From MR-S7 sp000400995 (GTDB lineage Bacteria; Pseudomonadota; Gammaproteobacteria; Burkholderiales; Burkholderiaceae_C): DNA of 64,000 bases. The position numbers were made by a program, and so were the translations under genes. Where the stretch lies: contig NZ_CP152342.1 of the NCBI RefSeq assembly GCF_045291395.1, forward strand, positions 1,488,001 to 1,552,000. Reading direction: 5' to 3'. The notes below the pieces were generated by a model. The model worked only from the letters and a program-made list of their open reading frames with translations. It searched no databases and was not told the DNA's origin. Below are positions 54,967-63,551 of the stretch, piece by piece (positions within the stretch are counted from its first letter, which is position 1; every line of letters begins with the position of its first letter).

Positions 54967-55340
54967 CAGGAGTCCCGGTCTTCGCCGCTGCCGGTCATGC
55001 GGCTCAGGCTCTGCGGCACCGCCTCGCCGGAGCGCCGGGCGCGGAAGAGGGCGGCGCGCATCAGGAAGATGCTGGTCACGGGCACGGTGATGGCGACGAA
55101 CAGGGCGATCAGCAGCACGTGCAGCGCCAGGAAGCCTTCCTGCACCGAGAAGTACACGAGCGCGCCGTGCATCACGCACCAGCAGCCCATGGTGGCGATG
55201 ATGGAAGGCGCGTGCACGCGCTCGAAGTAGCTCTTGAGGCGCAGCAGGCCGAGCGAGCCCATGAACGCGATGAGCGCGCCGCACAGCACCACCGCGGAGA
55301 TGGCGATGTCCAGCCACAGCGGCAGGGGCTGGCCGTTCAT
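54966..55340 (-). CDS. mrpG: Mrp Na+/H+ antiporter subunit G
   Basis: A 124-residue membrane protein with three hydrophobic segments (LWLDIAISAVVLCGALIAFMG; GCWCVMHGALVYFSV; FLALHVLLIALFVAITVPVTS) and the LGLLRLKSYFERVHAPS motif of MnhG/PhaG. Last gene of the six-gene Mrp operon; it overlaps mrpF by 4 bases. Part of the hetero-oligomeric antiporter for Na+ or K+ and pH homeostasis. Confidence 0.88.
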   Translation of the reverse strand: MNGQPLPLWLDIAISAVVLCGALIAFMGSLGLLRLKSYFERVHAPSIIATMGCWCVMHGALVYFSVQEGFLALHVLLIALFVAITVPVTSIFLMRAALFRARRSGEAVPQSLSRMTGSGEDRDS

Positions 55341-55618
55341 TCGATCACCTCGCCGCGCAGCAGGAACTTGGCCATGGCCGTGGAACTGGCGAAGCCCAGC
55401 AGCGCGATCAGCATCGCGGCCTCGAAGTAGTTGGTGCTGCCGTAGTAGATGCCCAGCACCAGCATGAACAGCATGGCGTTGAGGTACATGCAGTCCAGCG
55501 CCAGCACGCGGTCTTGCGCCGAGGGGCCCTTGAGCACGCGCACGAGGCACATCACCATGGCCAGGGCCAGGAGGAACAGGGCCACGGGCAGGGCCCAGGA
55601 AAGCACGGGACTGCTCAC
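55337..55618 (-). CDS. mrpF: Mrp Na+/H+ antiporter subunit F
   Basis: A 93-residue protein from GTG 55618, which overlaps the mrpE stop (GTGA). Three membrane helices; VLKGPSAQDRVLALDCMYLNAML is the MnhF signature (GP..DR...D). Small essential subunit of the Mrp complex. Confidence 0.88.
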   Translation of the reverse strand: MSSPVLSWALPVALFLLALAMVMCLVRVLKGPSAQDRVLALDCMYLNAMLFMLVLGIYYGSTNYFEAAMLIALLGFASSTAMAKFLLRGEVIE

Positions 55619-56106
55619 TCGAATATCTCCATCAGCGGGCGCTCGTAGCGCGTTTTGACATGGTCGATGACGGCCTGGGCGTCGTCGACCTCCAGCACGT
55701 GCAGCATCAGCGCGGAGCGGTCCAGCGACAGTTCGGCCCACACGGTGCCGGGCGTGATGCACACGATCATGGCCAGCACGGCCAGCGCATTCGGGTCGCG
55801 CAGCTCCAGCGGGATCTTCACGAACGCGGGCGGATGGCGGCGCTGGGAGGGCAGCAGCAGGAAGCGCACCACGGCGATGTTGGACTGGGTGGTGTCCACC
55901 ATGACGGCGAAGCACAGGCGCAGCGCCGTGCCCAGGTGGCGCACGCGCACCTTCTGCGGGCGCAGCTCCTTGAACAGCACGGGCAGGCCCAGGGCCAGGA
56001 GCAGCGCCAGGATCATGTGGCCCGCGCTGACCGAATGGTTCAGCAGCAGCCACATCACGAACAGGCCCAGCGAGATCAGGGGCGCGGGAAAGAGCTTCTT
56101 CATCAT
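55615..56106 (-). CDS. mrpE: Mrp Na+/H+ antiporter subunit E
   Basis: A 163-residue protein: two N-terminal helices (LISLGLFVMWLLLNHS; MILALLLALGLPVLF) and a cytoplasmic part with FVKIPLELRDPNALAVLAMIVCITPGTVWAELS, typical of MnhE. Start at 56106 or 56103, overlapping the mrpD stop. Confidence 0.88.
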   Translation of the reverse strand: MMKKLFPAPLISLGLFVMWLLLNHSVSAGHMILALLLALGLPVLFKELRPQKVRVRHLGTALRLCFAVMVDTTQSNIAVVRFLLLPSQRRHPPAFVKIPLELRDPNALAVLAMIVCITPGTVWAELSLDRSALMLHVLEVDDAQAVIDHVKTRYERPLMEIFE

Positions 56107-57839
56107 GGCGCGGCTCCTTCGGGGCGGCCCTCGATAGGGCGGCCCTCGGCGGCGGCCGTCGTGGGGCCCGGCTTGGGCGTGGCGGACATCACCGCGCGCA
56201 CATAGGTGCCCGGCGCGTGCAGCGCGTTGGCGGTGGCTTCCGTGAAGCGCATCACGCCGTCGGCCTGCATGGTGAGCGCCACGCAGATGCCCAGCAGCAC
56301 CGCGATGGGCATGCCTTCCATCACGCGCAGCCGGGGCGTGGGCCGGTCGTGGCTGGCCCAGAAGTGGCGGATGCCCGAGCGCGTGAGCGCCATGAGCGCC
56401 ACCAGGCCGGTGCCGATCATCAGCCCCAGCAGGCCCCAGCCCCAGGGGCCGAGCTGCGTGCCGGCCGAGGAGCCCAGGCCCAGCGGGTTGAGCAGGGCCG
56501 TGAGCATGGCGAACTTGCCCACGAAGCCCGACAGCGGCGGCATGCCGGCGATGACCAGCGTGCACATGAGGTAGGTCAGGCCCAGGAAGGCTGCGGCGGC
56601 GGGGATCACGCGGCCCACCAGCACCTCCTCGTCCTCGTCGAGGTTCAGGCCCGTGGAGGGCACCAGCTCGGGGGTGAGGAAGGGAGCGTCGTCGTCCATC
56701 TCGTAGGGCGCCAGCGTGGAGCCGTCGTTGCGCCAGCGGTCGATCAGGTCGGCCAGCAGGAAGAGGGCGCTCACCGCCAGCGTGGAGCTGGGCAGGTAGT
56801 AGAGCAGCCCGGCGGTGAGCCCGTTCTGACCGAAGCCCGCCGCCGCCAGCAGCGTGCCGGAGGACAGCACCGCCGCATGGCCCGCCAGGTGGGTGAGGCG
56901 CTGCGAGCCCATCATGCCGATGGCGCCGAAGGCCATGGTGGCCATGCCTCCGGCGACCAGCCACAGGCTGCCGAACAGCGCCGAGGGGCCGGCCTCGCTG
57001 CTGAACAGCAGCGTCCACAGGCGCAGCAGCGTGTAGACGCCCACCTTGGTCATGATGGCGAACAGCGCGCCCACGGGCGCCGTGGCGGCGCTGTAGGCGG
57101 GCACCAGCCAGAAGTTGAGCGGCCACACGGCGGCCTTGATGAGGAAGGCCGTGGCGAGGATGGCCGCCGCGGCGTGCAGCAGGCCGCGGTCGGCGTCCGA
57201 CACCTGGGGCACGCTCTGCGCTAGGTCGGCCATGTTGAGCGTGCCGGTGATGCCGTAAAGCATCGAGGCGCCGATGAGGAACAGCGAGGAGGCCGCTAGG
57301 TTGATGGCGATGTAGTGCAGCCCCGCCTGCACGCGTGCGCGCCCCGAGCCGTGCAGCAGCAGGCCGTAGGAGGCCGCGAGCATGATCTCGAAGAACACGA
57401 ACAGGTTGAACAGGTCCGCCGTGAGGAAGGCGCCGCCCAGCCCCATGAGCTGGAGCTGGAACAGCGTGTGGTAGTGCACGCCGGCGCGGTGCCAGCGCGC
57501 GCCTGCGAACACGATGGAGCACAGGGCCACGATGCCGGTCAGCACCAGCATCAGCGCCGACAGGCGGTCCAGCGCGAGCACGATGCCGAACGGTGCGGGC
57601 CAGTTGCCAGGCAGGTACACGCCCATGGTGGCGGGGGCGCCGGCCTGGTGCGTCCAGACCAGCAGGGCGATGGCGATCAGCAGGCCCGCCAGCGTGGAGA
57701 AGATGTTGAGCGTGAGCTTGAGGCGCTGCTTTTCCTCGCGCAGCAGCATCATGAACGCGGCCGTGAGCATCGGCAGGCCGATGGGGGCCAGCATGAGGTG
57801 CGGCATCAGCGTGGAGGTGAAGTCGGCCAGGCGGCTCAT
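56103..57839 (-). CDS. mrpD: Mrp Na+/H+ antiporter subunit D
   Basis: A 578-residue NuoN/M-like proton channel with about 14 helices. LFNLFVFFEIMLAASYGLLLHG, FLIKAAVWPLNFWLVPAYSAA and MTKVGVYTLLRLW are the antiporter-family motifs with the conserved Lys and Glu. A hydrophilic loop at about 425-455 (YEMDDDAPFLTPELVPSTGLNLDED) is an insertion. Coupled to mrpC and mrpE by 4-base overlaps. Confidence 0.92.
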   Translation of the reverse strand: MSRLADFTSTLMPHLMLAPIGLPMLTAAFMMLLREEKQRLKLTLNIFSTLAGLLIAIALLVWTHQAGAPATMGVYLPGNWPAPFGIVLALDRLSALMLVLTGIVALCSIVFAGARWHRAGVHYHTLFQLQLMGLGGAFLTADLFNLFVFFEIMLAASYGLLLHGSGRARVQAGLHYIAINLAASSLFLIGASMLYGITGTLNMADLAQSVPQVSDADRGLLHAAAAILATAFLIKAAVWPLNFWLVPAYSAATAPVGALFAIMTKVGVYTLLRLWTLLFSSEAGPSALFGSLWLVAGGMATMAFGAIGMMGSQRLTHLAGHAAVLSSGTLLAAAGFGQNGLTAGLLYYLPSSTLAVSALFLLADLIDRWRNDGSTLAPYEMDDDAPFLTPELVPSTGLNLDEDEEVLVGRVIPAAAAFLGLTYLMCTLVIAGMPPLSGFVGKFAMLTALLNPLGLGSSAGTQLGPWGWGLLGLMIGTGLVALMALTRSGIRHFWASHDRPTPRLRVMEGMPIAVLLGICVALTMQADGVMRFTEATANALHAPGTYVRAVMSATPKPGPTTAAAEGRPIEGRPEGAAP

Positions 57840-58201
57840 TGCATCTCCTGGACGTCGCGTGAGAGCGTGCCGTCCACGTGGTCGGTGCCGGCCATGCCGC
57901 GCGAGGCCAGTAGCACCACGAGGAAGAGGGCCGTCATGGCAAAGCCGATGACGATGGCCGTGAGCACCAGCGCCTGCGGCAGGGGGTCGGTGTAGTGCAG
58001 CAGGTCCTGCGGCACGCCGGGCCGGAGCACGGGCTCCTTGTTGACCTCCAGGCCCAGCCGCCCCATGCTGAAGATGAACAGGTTCACCGCATACGACAGC
58101 AGCGACAGTCCCATGATGACCTGGAAGGTGCGCGGGCGCAGCAGCAGCCAGACGCCCGAGCCGGTGAGCACGCCGATGGACAGGGCCAGGATGGTTTCCA
58201 T
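57836..58201 (-). CDS. mrpC: Mrp Na+/H+ antiporter subunit C
   Basis: A 121-residue NuoK-like protein with three helices (LALSIGVLTGSGVWLLL; VIMGLSLLSYAVNLFIF; QALVLTAIVIGFAMTALFLVVLLASRG). The first base of its ATG (58201) is the last base of the mrpA stop. Confidence 0.92.
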   Translation of the reverse strand: METILALSIGVLTGSGVWLLLRPRTFQVIMGLSLLSYAVNLFIFSMGRLGLEVNKEPVLRPGVPQDLLHYTDPLPQALVLTAIVIGFAMTALFLVVLLASRGMAGTDHVDGTLSRDVQEMQ

Positions 58202-61173
58202 CAGCGGGCTCCCTGCGGCGCGGGGGCAGCCGTCTCGTCGTCGTAGGCCACCACGGCGGCCAGGGCTTGCTGTTCTTCTTCCATGAGTCGTGCGTGGTAG
58301 CGGTGGCCACGCACCGACTGGTGGGCGATGGCCGTGAGGATGAGCAGGGTGGCGCCGACGACGAGCGAGAACACGCCCATGTCGAAGAACATGGCGCTGG
58401 CCACGTGGATGTCGCCCAGCACCGGCAGGTGCAGGTGGGCGGTGTGGCTGGTCAGGAAGGGGTAGCCCGCGGCGATCGCGCCCAGGCCGGTGGCCAGCGC
58501 CAGCAGCAGGCCCGTGGCGATCCAGCGGCGGGGCATCAGCGGCAGGTGTGCCTCCACCCACGAGGTGCCCGAGACGATGTACTGCAGAACCAGCCCTACC
58601 GAGAACACCAGCCCGGCCACGAAGCCGCCGCCCGGCTGGTTGTGCCCGCGCATGAACAGGTAGAACGCCACCAGCGCGGTGAACGGCAGCAGCAGGCGCA
58701 CCAGCACGGCGGGCACCATGAGGTAGCCGACGGCCGTGTCCTGCGCGTTGCGCGGGTTCAGCAGGTCGGTCTGCAGGTCGGCAGGCAGGAAGCGCTGCTG
58801 CTCGGGCAGGTCCATGGTTTCGCGCGCAGGGCGGAAGCGCCGCAGCAGCGCGTAGACGGTGAGCGCCACGATGCCCAGCACCACGATCTCGCCGAAGGTG
58901 TCGAAGCCGCGGAAGTCGACCAGCATCACGTTGACCACGTTGGTGCCGCCGCCCTCGGTCAGCGCGCGCTCCAGGAAGAAGGTGGAGGTGCTCTCGGGGA
59001 AGGGGCGGCTCATCATGGCGAAGGCCAGCCAGGCCATGCCGCCGCCGGCGCCGACGGCCAGCAGCAGGTCGCGCAGGCGGCGCGCGCGCGCCAGCATGGG
59101 GCGGGGGTCGGCGGGGGGCAGGCTCTGGTCGCGCTTGGGCAGCCAGCGCAGGCCGAGCAGGATGAGGATGGTGGTGACGATCTCCACCGCGATCTGCGTG
59201 AGCGCCAGGTCGGGCGCGGAGAACCACAGGAAGGTGATGCAGGTGCACAGCCCGGCGCCGCCCACGAGCGTGAGCGCGGCCATGCGGTGGTACTTGGCCT
59301 GCCAGGCCGCGGCCAGCGCGCAGCTCACTCCGACTATCCAGATCACGACGAACGCGGGGGACAGCGGCAGCGTGCCCCGGTCGCCCAACTGCACGCCCAG
59401 CTTCCACAGCGGCAGGGCGCCCGCGCTCAGCGTGGCGAGCACCAGCCACAGCATCTGCCACTGCAGCCGCTGTGTGGACAGCAGGCGCCGCCCGCTGCGG
59501 CCCCAGCGCGTGAGCAGCGTGAGCGAGGCCTCGAAGAAGCGGCGCCCGCTGATGCGCCACATGAGCGGCGGCGCGTCCACGTGGCCCTGGTTGCGCTGCC
59601 AGCGCAGCAGCAAATACAGCGCCGTGCCGCCCGCGAGCGCCACCAGGCTCATCACGAAAGGGGTGTTGATGCCGTGCCACACGGCCAGGCTGAAGGCCGG
59701 CAGCTCGCCGCCGACCACGGGCAGGGCGGCGGCGTCCAGGTATTTGCCCACCGACCAGGCGGGAACGATGCCCACCACCAGGCAGGCGCAGACCAGCAAC
59801 TCGACCGGCACGCGCATCCAGTGCGGGGGCTCGTGCGGCGTGTGCGGCAGGTCGGTGGCGGGCGGGCCCCAGAACACGTCGGCGATGAAGCGCAGCGAAT
59901 AGGCCACGCTGAACATGCCGGCCACCGTGGCGGCCACGGGCAACGCCATGGCCACGAAGGGCGTGGCGTCGAGGAACACCGTCTCGGCGAAGAACATTTC
60001 CTTGGACAGGAAGCCGTTGAGCAGCGGCACGCCGGCCATGGCCGCGCCGGCGACCGTGGCCAGCGTCGCGGTGACCGGCATCATGGTGCGCAGGCCCGAC
60101 AGGCGCCGGATGTCGCGCGTGCCGCTCTCGTGGTCCACGATGCCCGCGGCCATGAACAGCGACGCCTTGAAGGTCGCGTGGTTCATGATGTGGAACACCG
60201 CCGCCACGGCGGCCAGCGGGCTGTTGAGGCCCAGCAGCAGCGTGATCAGGCCCAGGTGCGAGATGGTGGAGTAGGCCAGCAGCCCTTTCAGGTCGTGCTG
60301 GAACATGGCTGCGTAGCCGCCGATCAGCAGCGTGAGCACGCCCGCGCCGCCCACGAGCCAGAACCAGGGCTCGGTGCCGCCCATCACGGGCCACAGGCGC
60401 GCCAGCAGGAACACGCCCGCCTTCACCATGGTGGCCGAGTGCAGGTAGCTGGACACGGGGGTGGGCGCGGCCATGGCGTTGGGCAGCCAGAACTGGAACG
60501 GGAACTGCGCGCTCTTGGTGAACGCGCCCAGCAGCACCAGCACCAGGGCCGTGAGGTACAGCGGGTGGTCGCGCACCAGCTCGGCCGAGCCCAGCACGCG
60601 GTCGAGGTCGTAGCTGCCGACGATGTGGCCCACGACGAGCAGGCCGGCCAGCAGGCACAGGCCGCCGGTGCCGGTCACGGTGAGCGCCATGCGCGCGCCG
60701 CGGCGTGCATCCTCGCGGTGGTGCCAGTAGCCGATGAGCAGGAACGAGAACAGGCTGGTGAGTTCCCAGAAGAACACCAGCTGGATGAGGTGGCCCGAGA
60801 GCACCACGCCCGCCATGGCGCCCATGAAGGCGAGGAAGAACGAGAAGAAGCGCGGCACGGGGTCGGCCGGCGACATGTAGTAGCGCGCGTAGAGCACCAC
60901 CAGCGCCCCGATGCCGAACACCAGCATGCTGAACATCCAGGCGAAGCCGTCCATGCGCACGACCAGGTTCATGCCCAGCGCGGGCAGCCAGGCGATCTCC
61001 TGGCGCAGCACGCCGCCGTCCGCCACCTCGGGGAAGTACATCGCCGTCTGCACGGTGCAGAACAGCGCGATCAGCCCCGCCAGCGTGGACTCGGTGTTGC
61101 GCGCGTTGGCGGGCAGCACGGCGGCCATCAGGCTTCCGACGAAGGGCAGGACGATGAGGAGAATCAGGGACAT
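58201..61173 (-). CDS. mrpA: Mrp Na+/H+ antiporter subunit A fused to B
   Basis: A 990-residue protein. The first 500 residues are a NuoL-like subunit (FFWELTSLFSFLLIGYWH, FTKSAQFPFQFWLPNAMAAPTPVSSYLHSATMVKAGVFLL). About 600-680 resembles the MbhD region (IAVEIVTTILILLGLRWLP), and about 780-960 is the MnhB domain (RLLLPFTALVAFYLFMRGHNQPGGGFVAG). The A-B fusion is the six-gene form of Mrp. Promoter expected between 61173 and the comEA region. Confidence 0.93.
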   Translation of the reverse strand: MSLILLIVLPFVGSLMAAVLPANARNTESTLAGLIALFCTVQTAMYFPEVADGGVLRQEIAWLPALGMNLVVRMDGFAWMFSMLVFGIGALVVLYARYYMSPADPVPRFFSFFLAFMGAMAGVVLSGHLIQLVFFWELTSLFSFLLIGYWHHREDARRGARMALTVTGTGGLCLLAGLLVVGHIVGSYDLDRVLGSAELVRDHPLYLTALVLVLLGAFTKSAQFPFQFWLPNAMAAPTPVSSYLHSATMVKAGVFLLARLWPVMGGTEPWFWLVGGAGVLTLLIGGYAAMFQHDLKGLLAYSTISHLGLITLLLGLNSPLAAVAAVFHIMNHATFKASLFMAAGIVDHESGTRDIRRLSGLRTMMPVTATLATVAGAAMAGVPLLNGFLSKEMFFAETVFLDATPFVAMALPVAATVAGMFSVAYSLRFIADVFWGPPATDLPHTPHEPPHWMRVPVELLVCACLVVGIVPAWSVGKYLDAAALPVVGGELPAFSLAVWHGINTPFVMSLVALAGGTALYLLLRWQRNQGHVDAPPLMWRISGRRFFEASLTLLTRWGRSGRRLLSTQRLQWQMLWLVLATLSAGALPLWKLGVQLGDRGTLPLSPAFVVIWIVGVSCALAAAWQAKYHRMAALTLVGGAGLCTCITFLWFSAPDLALTQIAVEIVTTILILLGLRWLPKRDQSLPPADPRPMLARARRLRDLLLAVGAGGGMAWLAFAMMSRPFPESTSTFFLERALTEGGGTNVVNVMLVDFRGFDTFGEIVVLGIVALTVYALLRRFRPARETMDLPEQQRFLPADLQTDLLNPRNAQDTAVGYLMVPAVLVRLLLPFTALVAFYLFMRGHNQPGGGFVAGLVFSVGLVLQYIVSGTSWVEAHLPLMPRRWIATGLLLALATGLGAIAAGYPFLTSHTAHLHLPVLGDIHVASAMFFDMGVFSLVVGATLLILTAIAHQSVRGHRYHARLMEEEQQALAAVVAYDDETAAPAPQGAR

Positions 61174-61262
61174 GGGTGCCTGATTCTACGGGGAAGCTCC
61201 GCGCGCGCTGCTATGAAAACCCGAGCAGCTACCGGCGATTGGGTCAGCGTCTGCCCATGGTT

Positions 61263-61577
61263 TCAATGGCCGGGTGCCGTGGAGGGGGGCCGGCGGGCCG
61301 CCTGCGGGTACGCGGCGCCGTTCACGGTGAGGCCCTCGGCCGACAGCCGGCCGGCCGCCGCGGGGCCGATGCCCTTGACGCGGGCGATGAGGTCGCGCCA
61401 GTCGCTGAACGGCCCCCGGGCGCGCTCGGCCAGGATGCGGCCGGAGAGCGCGGGGCCGATGCCCTTGACGCCGTCCAGGTCGGCCACGCCCGCTTGGTTC
61501 ACTTCCACCGCCGCCAGGGCGCAGGCCGCGTGCAGCAGCAGCGCGCCCAGGCACAGCAGGCGCCGCGGGGCGTTCAC
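61263..61577 (-). CDS. ComEA-like helix-hairpin-helix DNA-binding protein
   Basis: A 104-residue exported protein from GTG 61577 overlapping the lapB stop. Signal peptide (about 1-22), then VNQAGVADLDGVKGIGPALSGRILAERARGPFSDWRDLIARVKGIGPAAAGRLSAEGL, a double HhH motif with the GIGP hairpin typical of ComEA. It binds DNA at the cell surface in natural transformation. Confidence 0.85.
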   Translation of the reverse strand: MNAPRRLLCLGALLLHAACALAAVEVNQAGVADLDGVKGIGPALSGRILAERARGPFSDWRDLIARVKGIGPAAAGRLSAEGLTVNGAAYPQAARRPPSTAPGH

Positions 61578-62727
61578 AGCTCCTCCACGCGGCGGGCGGG
61601 GTAGCTGTCCCAGGTCTGGCAGCCGGGGCATTGCCAGAAGTGCTGGCGCGCCTCGAAGCCGCAGGCCGCGCAGCGGTAGCGCGTGAGTGGCTTGGCGGCC
61701 TGCTCGAGCGCGCGCTGGATCTGCGGGTGGAACTGCTCGTGCGCCAGCGTCTCGCCGGCCAGCCATTTGGTCGCGGCCACGAGCGAGGGCTCTTTTTCCA
61801 GGTGGCGCACGTACCAGCCGCGCGCGTCCTGGGGCGTGCTGCCGCCTGTTTCCAGCGCCACGATGGCGTCCAGCAGGTCGAGCGAGGGCATGTCCTGGTA
61901 GTGCGCCTGCAGCAGGGCCAGGGCCTGTTCGGCGCGGCCGGTGGCCTGGGCGGTTTCCACGAGCAGGGGCGCGGCCAGGGGCAGCGCGGCGGGGGCCGCC
62001 TGGGGCAGCTCCAGCAGGGTGTGCAGCGCCGCGGCGGCGTCGCCCGTGCGCTGCTGCAGGCGCGCCAGCTCGATGCGCGCGCGCGGTGCGCGCGGCGCGA
62101 TCGCGATGGCCTGCGCGAGCAGGGCCTGGGCGGCGGCGGTTTCCCCCGCGCGGCCTGTGCCAGGGCCTGCTCGCACAGGTAGTGGGCCTGGCGGGTGCTG
62201 AAGTCGCCCTGCTGCGCGGCCTGCATGCGCTGCGCGATCTCGGTGGCCTGGGGCCAGTCGCGCGAGCGCTCGTAGATGGCCAGCAGGGCCATGCGGGCCT
62301 GGGCCTCGAAGGGCGAGCCTTCCAGGCGGCGCAGCGCGTCTTCGGCGCGGTCGAGCAGGCCGGCCTTGAGGAAGTCGAGCGCCAGCGCGTGCTGGGCACG
62401 CTCGCGGTCGGCGCGGGAGAGGTCGCCGCGCGAGAGCAGGTGCTCGTGCACGCGCACGGCGCGGTTGTATTCGCCGCGGCGGCGGAACAGGTTGCCCAGG
62501 GCGAAGTGCAGTTCGGTGGTGTCGGGGTCGTTCTGCACGGCCTCGATGAAGGCGTCGATGGCCTGGTCCTGCTGTTCATTGAGCAGGTAGTTCAGCCCCT
62601 TGAAGTAGGCCTTGGGCGCGCGGCGGTTCTCGTCGCGCAGCTGGCGCAGGTCGAAGCGCGAGGCGAGCCAGCCCAGCCCGAAGGCCAGCGGCAGCCCCAG
62701 CAGGAGCCAACTGAGGTCAAATTCCAT
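61574..62727 (-). pseudogene. lapB: Lipopolysaccharide assembly protein LapB, frameshifted in a C run
   Basis: From ATG 62727 the protein has an N-terminal membrane anchor (LSWLLLGLPLAFGLGWLASR) and TPR repeats (KAYFKGLNYLLNEQQDQAIDAFIEAVQ, NRAVRVHEHLLSR). At C run 62143-62147 one base is missing; the next frame continues with further TPRs and ends in a rubredoxin-like domain (YRCAACGFEARQHFWQCPGC). Restored length 384 residues, close to E. coli LapB (389). LapB regulates LpxC turnover and LPS export. It follows lapA. Confidence 0.85.
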
Positions 62728-63019
62728 GGATGGTCGGGGGCAGGGCGGACTCGGGCGCGGGCGGGGCCGCCACTGCGGCGGCAGGCTGCTCCGCCTGGAT
62801 GCGGCGCACCGCGCTGCGGTGGCGCCACCAGCGGGGCACCATGCCCAGCACGCCGACGGCGACGCCCAGCGTGAACGCGGCCAGCACGATCAGCACCAGC
62901 GGCGCGTTCCACCGGGTGCCGAAGAAGAAGTGCACCGTGGTGTCCTGCTGGTTGTTCAGCGCGAAGGCGAAGAGGGTGAAAAAAATGGCTGCCTTGAGCA
63001 GCCACAGGAGGTATTTCAT
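62717..63019 (-). CDS. lapA: LapA-family membrane protein (DUF1049)
   Basis: A 100-residue protein from ATG 63019 with two helices (LLKAAIFFTLFAFALNNQ; PLVLIVLAAFTLGVAVGVLGMV) around the VHFFFG loop, and a cytoplasmic tail. The family works with LapB. It overlaps lapB by 11 bases. Confidence 0.88.
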   Translation of the reverse strand: MKYLLWLLKAAIFFTLFAFALNNQQDTTVHFFFGTRWNAPLVLIVLAAFTLGVAVGVLGMVPRWWRHRSAVRRIQAEQPAAAVAAPPAPESALPPTIHGI

Positions 63020-63090
63020 GCGGCTCCCCAGTGGTGGCGAGATTCTACGGTCTGCCACCCGCACGGTGCCGTTCGCGGCGTTTTAGGGGT

Positions 63091-63140
63091 AAAACAAGGC
63101 TCCAGTGCTTGTCCAGCAAGCGCAGGCAGCTATGGTTTTT
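63091..63140. repeat. REP-like intergenic repeat (copy B)
   Basis: CTCCAGTGCTTGTCCAGCAAG, then GCGCAGGCAGCTATGGTTTT. Same core as copy A; it provides the last codons and stop of ihfB (QKP stop). Confidence 0.7.
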
Positions 63141-63438
63141 GCTGTTCCGGCGCGCCGGTGCGCTGGTCCACGGCCTCGCGCAGGGCCTTGCCGGGCTTGA
63201 AGTGCGGCACGCGCTTTTCGGGGATCTGCACGGCTTCGCCGCTGCGCGGATTGCGGCCCATGCGGGGCGGGCGGCGGTTGACGGAAAAGCTGCCGAACCC
63301 GCGGATCTCGATGCGGTGCCCGCGCACCAGGGCATCGCCGATGGCATCCAGAATGGTCTTGACGGCGTACTCGGCATCGCGCTGGGTGAGCTGGCCGAAG
63401 CGGGCGGCCAGTTCTTCGACGAGGTCAGATCGGGTCAT
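63130..63438 (-). CDS. ihfB: Integration host factor beta subunit
   Basis: A 102-residue DNA-bending protein (MTRSDLVEELAARFGQLTQRDAEYAVKTI..., RIEIRGFGSFSVNRRPPRMGRNPRSGEAVQIPEKRVPHFKPGK), with the DNA-contacting arm RRPPRMGRNP. Works as a heterodimer with IhfA. The last residues (after REAVDQRTGAPEQ) come from the REP-like repeat. Confidence 0.95.
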   Translation of the reverse strand: MTRSDLVEELAARFGQLTQRDAEYAVKTILDAIGDALVRGHRIEIRGFGSFSVNRRPPRMGRNPRSGEAVQIPEKRVPHFKPGKALREAVDQRTGAPEQQKP

Positions 63439-63463
63439 GGTGTTCTCGGGTGCGTAGCGGGGC

Positions 63464-63494
63464 AAAAAGCAGCGGGCGCCGTGGCGCCCGCTGC
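63464..63494 (-). terminator. Terminator after rpsA
   Basis: Perfect 12-base stem (GCAGCGGGCGCC and its complement) with a two-base loop, followed on the minus strand by five T. It separates rpsA from ihfB. Confidence 0.85.
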
Positions 63495-63551
63495 GGTGGC
63501 CGCCACCCCGGAGGATGGCGGCCGGTTCAGTGCCTGGAGACAGGCTCCGGC

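Noticed and set aside
58267..61686. Plus-strand frame of 1139 codons opposite mrpA
   Set aside because: Extreme Gln/His/Arg/Gly content and no domain; shadow of the antiporter gene.
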